From: Actinokineospora inagensis DSM 44258 | GTDB lineage: Bacteria; Actinomycetota; Actinomycetes; Mycobacteriales; Pseudonocardiaceae | DNA: 64,000 bases | Assembly (NCBI RefSeq): GCF_000482865.1 | Contig: NZ_AXWW01000029.1 | Coordinates: 1-64,000 of the forward strand | Direction of reading: 5' to 3' | In this document: positions 63,121 to 64,000 of the stretch, in pieces | How the letters are laid out: each line of letters starts with the position of its first letter | How positions within the stretch are numbered: position 1 is the stretch's first letter | Translations under genes and position numbers: made by a program | Notes under the pieces: generated by a model | What the model was told of the DNA's origin: nothing | The model's input: the letters and a program-made list of their open reading frames with translations, nothing else | The model's database searches: none

Positions 63121-63180
63121 TTCACTCCTCGATCCGGTCCACGGGCCAACCAGTCGAGGGTACCGGGTCGCGCACATCAC

Positions 63181-63771
63181 TTACTGCTCGGCAGCGTAGA
63201 GACCGCGCTTCGATATGTACTGCACCACACCATCCGGTACGAGGTACCAAACGGGCATACCGGTGGCTACGCGAGCGCGGCAGTCAGTGGAGGAAATCGC
63301 GAGCGCGGGAACTTCGATAAGACTCACAGTTCCCGACGGCAGGTGAGTGTCCGCGAGGCTGTAACCGGGCCGGGTGACGCCAACAAAGTGTGCCAGCGTG
63401 AACAGCTCCTCGGCTCGGTGCCAAGACAGGATCTGTTCGAGCGCGTCGGCGCCGGTGATGAAGTACAGGTCCGCGCCAGGGTACCGTTCCCGCAGGTCAC
63501 GCAGGGTGTCGACGGTGTAGGTGACCCCGGTGCGGTCGATGTCGACCCGGCTGACCGAGAACCTCGGGTTGGACGCGGTGGCCACCACCGTCATCAGGTA
63601 GCGGTCCTCCGCGGCGCTGACCCCCTTGGCGCCCTTCTGCCAGGGCACCCCGGTCGGGACGAACACGACCTCGTCCAGCTCGAACCGGGCCTGCACCTCG
63701 CTGGCGGCCACGAGGTGACCGTGGTGCACCGGGTCGAAGGTGCCGCCCATGATGCCAATCCGGCGAGCCAT
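63181..63771 (-). CDS. nadD: nicotinate-nucleotide adenylyltransferase NadD
   Basis: A 196-aa NAD biosynthesis enzyme. [14 protein letters not shown] (6-19) is the nucleotide-binding motif with the HxGH, and [28 protein letters not shown] is the C-terminal ISSTxxR signature. ATG 63771. Corresponds to Rv2421c. Confidence 0.96.
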   Translation of the reverse strand: MARRIGIMGGTFDPVHHGHLVAASEVQARFELDEVVFVPTGVPWQKGAKGVSAAEDRYLMTVVATASNPRFSVSRVDIDRTGVTYTVDTLRDLRERYPGADLYFITGADALEQILSWHRAEELFTLAHFVGVTRPGYSLADTHLPSGTVSLIEVPALAISSTDCRARVATGMPVWYLVPDGVVQYISKRGLYAAEQ

Positions 63772-63943
63772 GTCCAGGAGCCTACGGGCGCCCGGTCTGA
63801 CATGCGCGGACGTCCCACGGGGGCTATGAGTTTCGTCTCCCCCCGCGGCCGACTTTCGGACACCACCGTTCGGGCCATGACATGGGCCCTATGACCGGAT
63901 CGGTATGACCGTGGGCGGGCGTCCGACCGGGAGACTGCCGGAC

Positions 63944-64000
63944 ATGGCTTGGATACCGATCCACGATCAGCCGTACGACCCGGTGCCTTACCGGCCTGCC
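63944..64000 (+). CDS. start of a gene running off the window (unidentified)
   Basis: ATG 63944 with GGGAG about ten bases upstream opens 19 codons, MAWIPIHDQPYDPVPYRPA, to the window edge. The divergent position from nadD and the Shine-Dalgarno make a real gene plausible. The visible part is Pro/Tyr rich and gives no family. The 170 bases before it hold several short palindromic stretches such as GGGCCATGACATGGGCCC. Confidence 0.4.
   Translation, partial: MAWIPIHDQPYDPVPYRPA

Overview
The window is a GC-rich chromosomal segment of an actinomycete, most likely a member of the Pseudonocardiales (Actinokineospora, Saccharothrix or Lentzea type). The evidence is base composition, frequent GTG starts, ATGA/GTGA gene overlaps, and gene order. 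The conserved backbone runs in the order known from Mycobacterium tuberculosis from dnaG (Rv2343c) to nadD (Rv2421c): dnaG, dgt, glyS, smtB-zur, the YbjN-like gene, uppS, recO, era, the CNNM/CBS gene, ybeY, phoH, rsmE, dnaJ, hrcA, hemW, sulfite reductase, cysH, lepA, rpsT, holA, comEC, comEA, degV, octT, gpgP, rsfS, nadD. No tRNA, rRNA, CRISPR array or intact transposase was recognised.

Layout. 1-8.8 kb: a trans-aconitate methyltransferase, primase, an ECF41-type sigma factor, a serpin with an alpha-1-antitrypsin-like reactive loop, dGTPase, a YdcF protein and a DUF559-like protein. 8.9-14 kb: glycyl-tRNA synthetase and a zinc block (SmtB-like repressor, Zur, a permease and a His-rich TIGR03943 partner). 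14.2-25.6 kb: a long minus-strand housekeeping series (uppS to hrcA), interrupted at 21.7-22.3 kb by a triplicated 89-bp repeat and a cluster of hairpins. 25.9-27.1 kb: hemW. 27.2-35.9 kb: a plus-strand sulfur assimilation operon preceded by a 28-codon leader peptide and a hairpin that touches the first gene's Shine-Dalgarno. The operon encodes sulfite reductase, a zinc-ribbon protein, CysH, CysD, CysN, an SsuABC-like importer and a sirohydrochlorin chelatase.

36-54 kb is accessory-rich. It holds a secreted protein, a DUF4396 membrane protein under a CsoR-like operator, enoyl-CoA hydratase, a secreted RNase with barstar, a PhaC-like hydrolase, nitronate monooxygenase, a TIGR04222 protein, a small HD hydrolase, lepA, a MazF-like toxin, an XRE-ImmA/IrrE two-gene module divergent from an SPFH/ribbon-helix-helix pair, rpsT and a thioesterase. 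A 357-bp inverted-repeat element sits exactly between the thioesterase and holA. 54.4-64 kb: holA; a threonine-synthase-like gene under a SAM-I riboswitch; comEC with comEA and a previously too-short 46-codon gene between them; degV; the methylglucose-lipopolysaccharide genes octT and gpgP; rsfS; nadD; and the first codons of one more gene.

How the genes fit together: sulfur uptake, reduction and siroheme iron insertion are co-transcribed and probably cysteine-controlled. Methionine/threonine branch-point control is seen at the SAM riboswitch. Zinc homeostasis genes cluster around zur. The remaining backbone is DNA replication, ribosome assembly and cell-wall precursor synthesis. The most unusual items are the inverted-repeat element, the 89-bp triplicate, the SAM switch on a thrC-like gene, the leader-peptide control of sulfur assimilation and the ImmA/SPFH region. 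Gene functions are read from motifs by eye; no database search was run.
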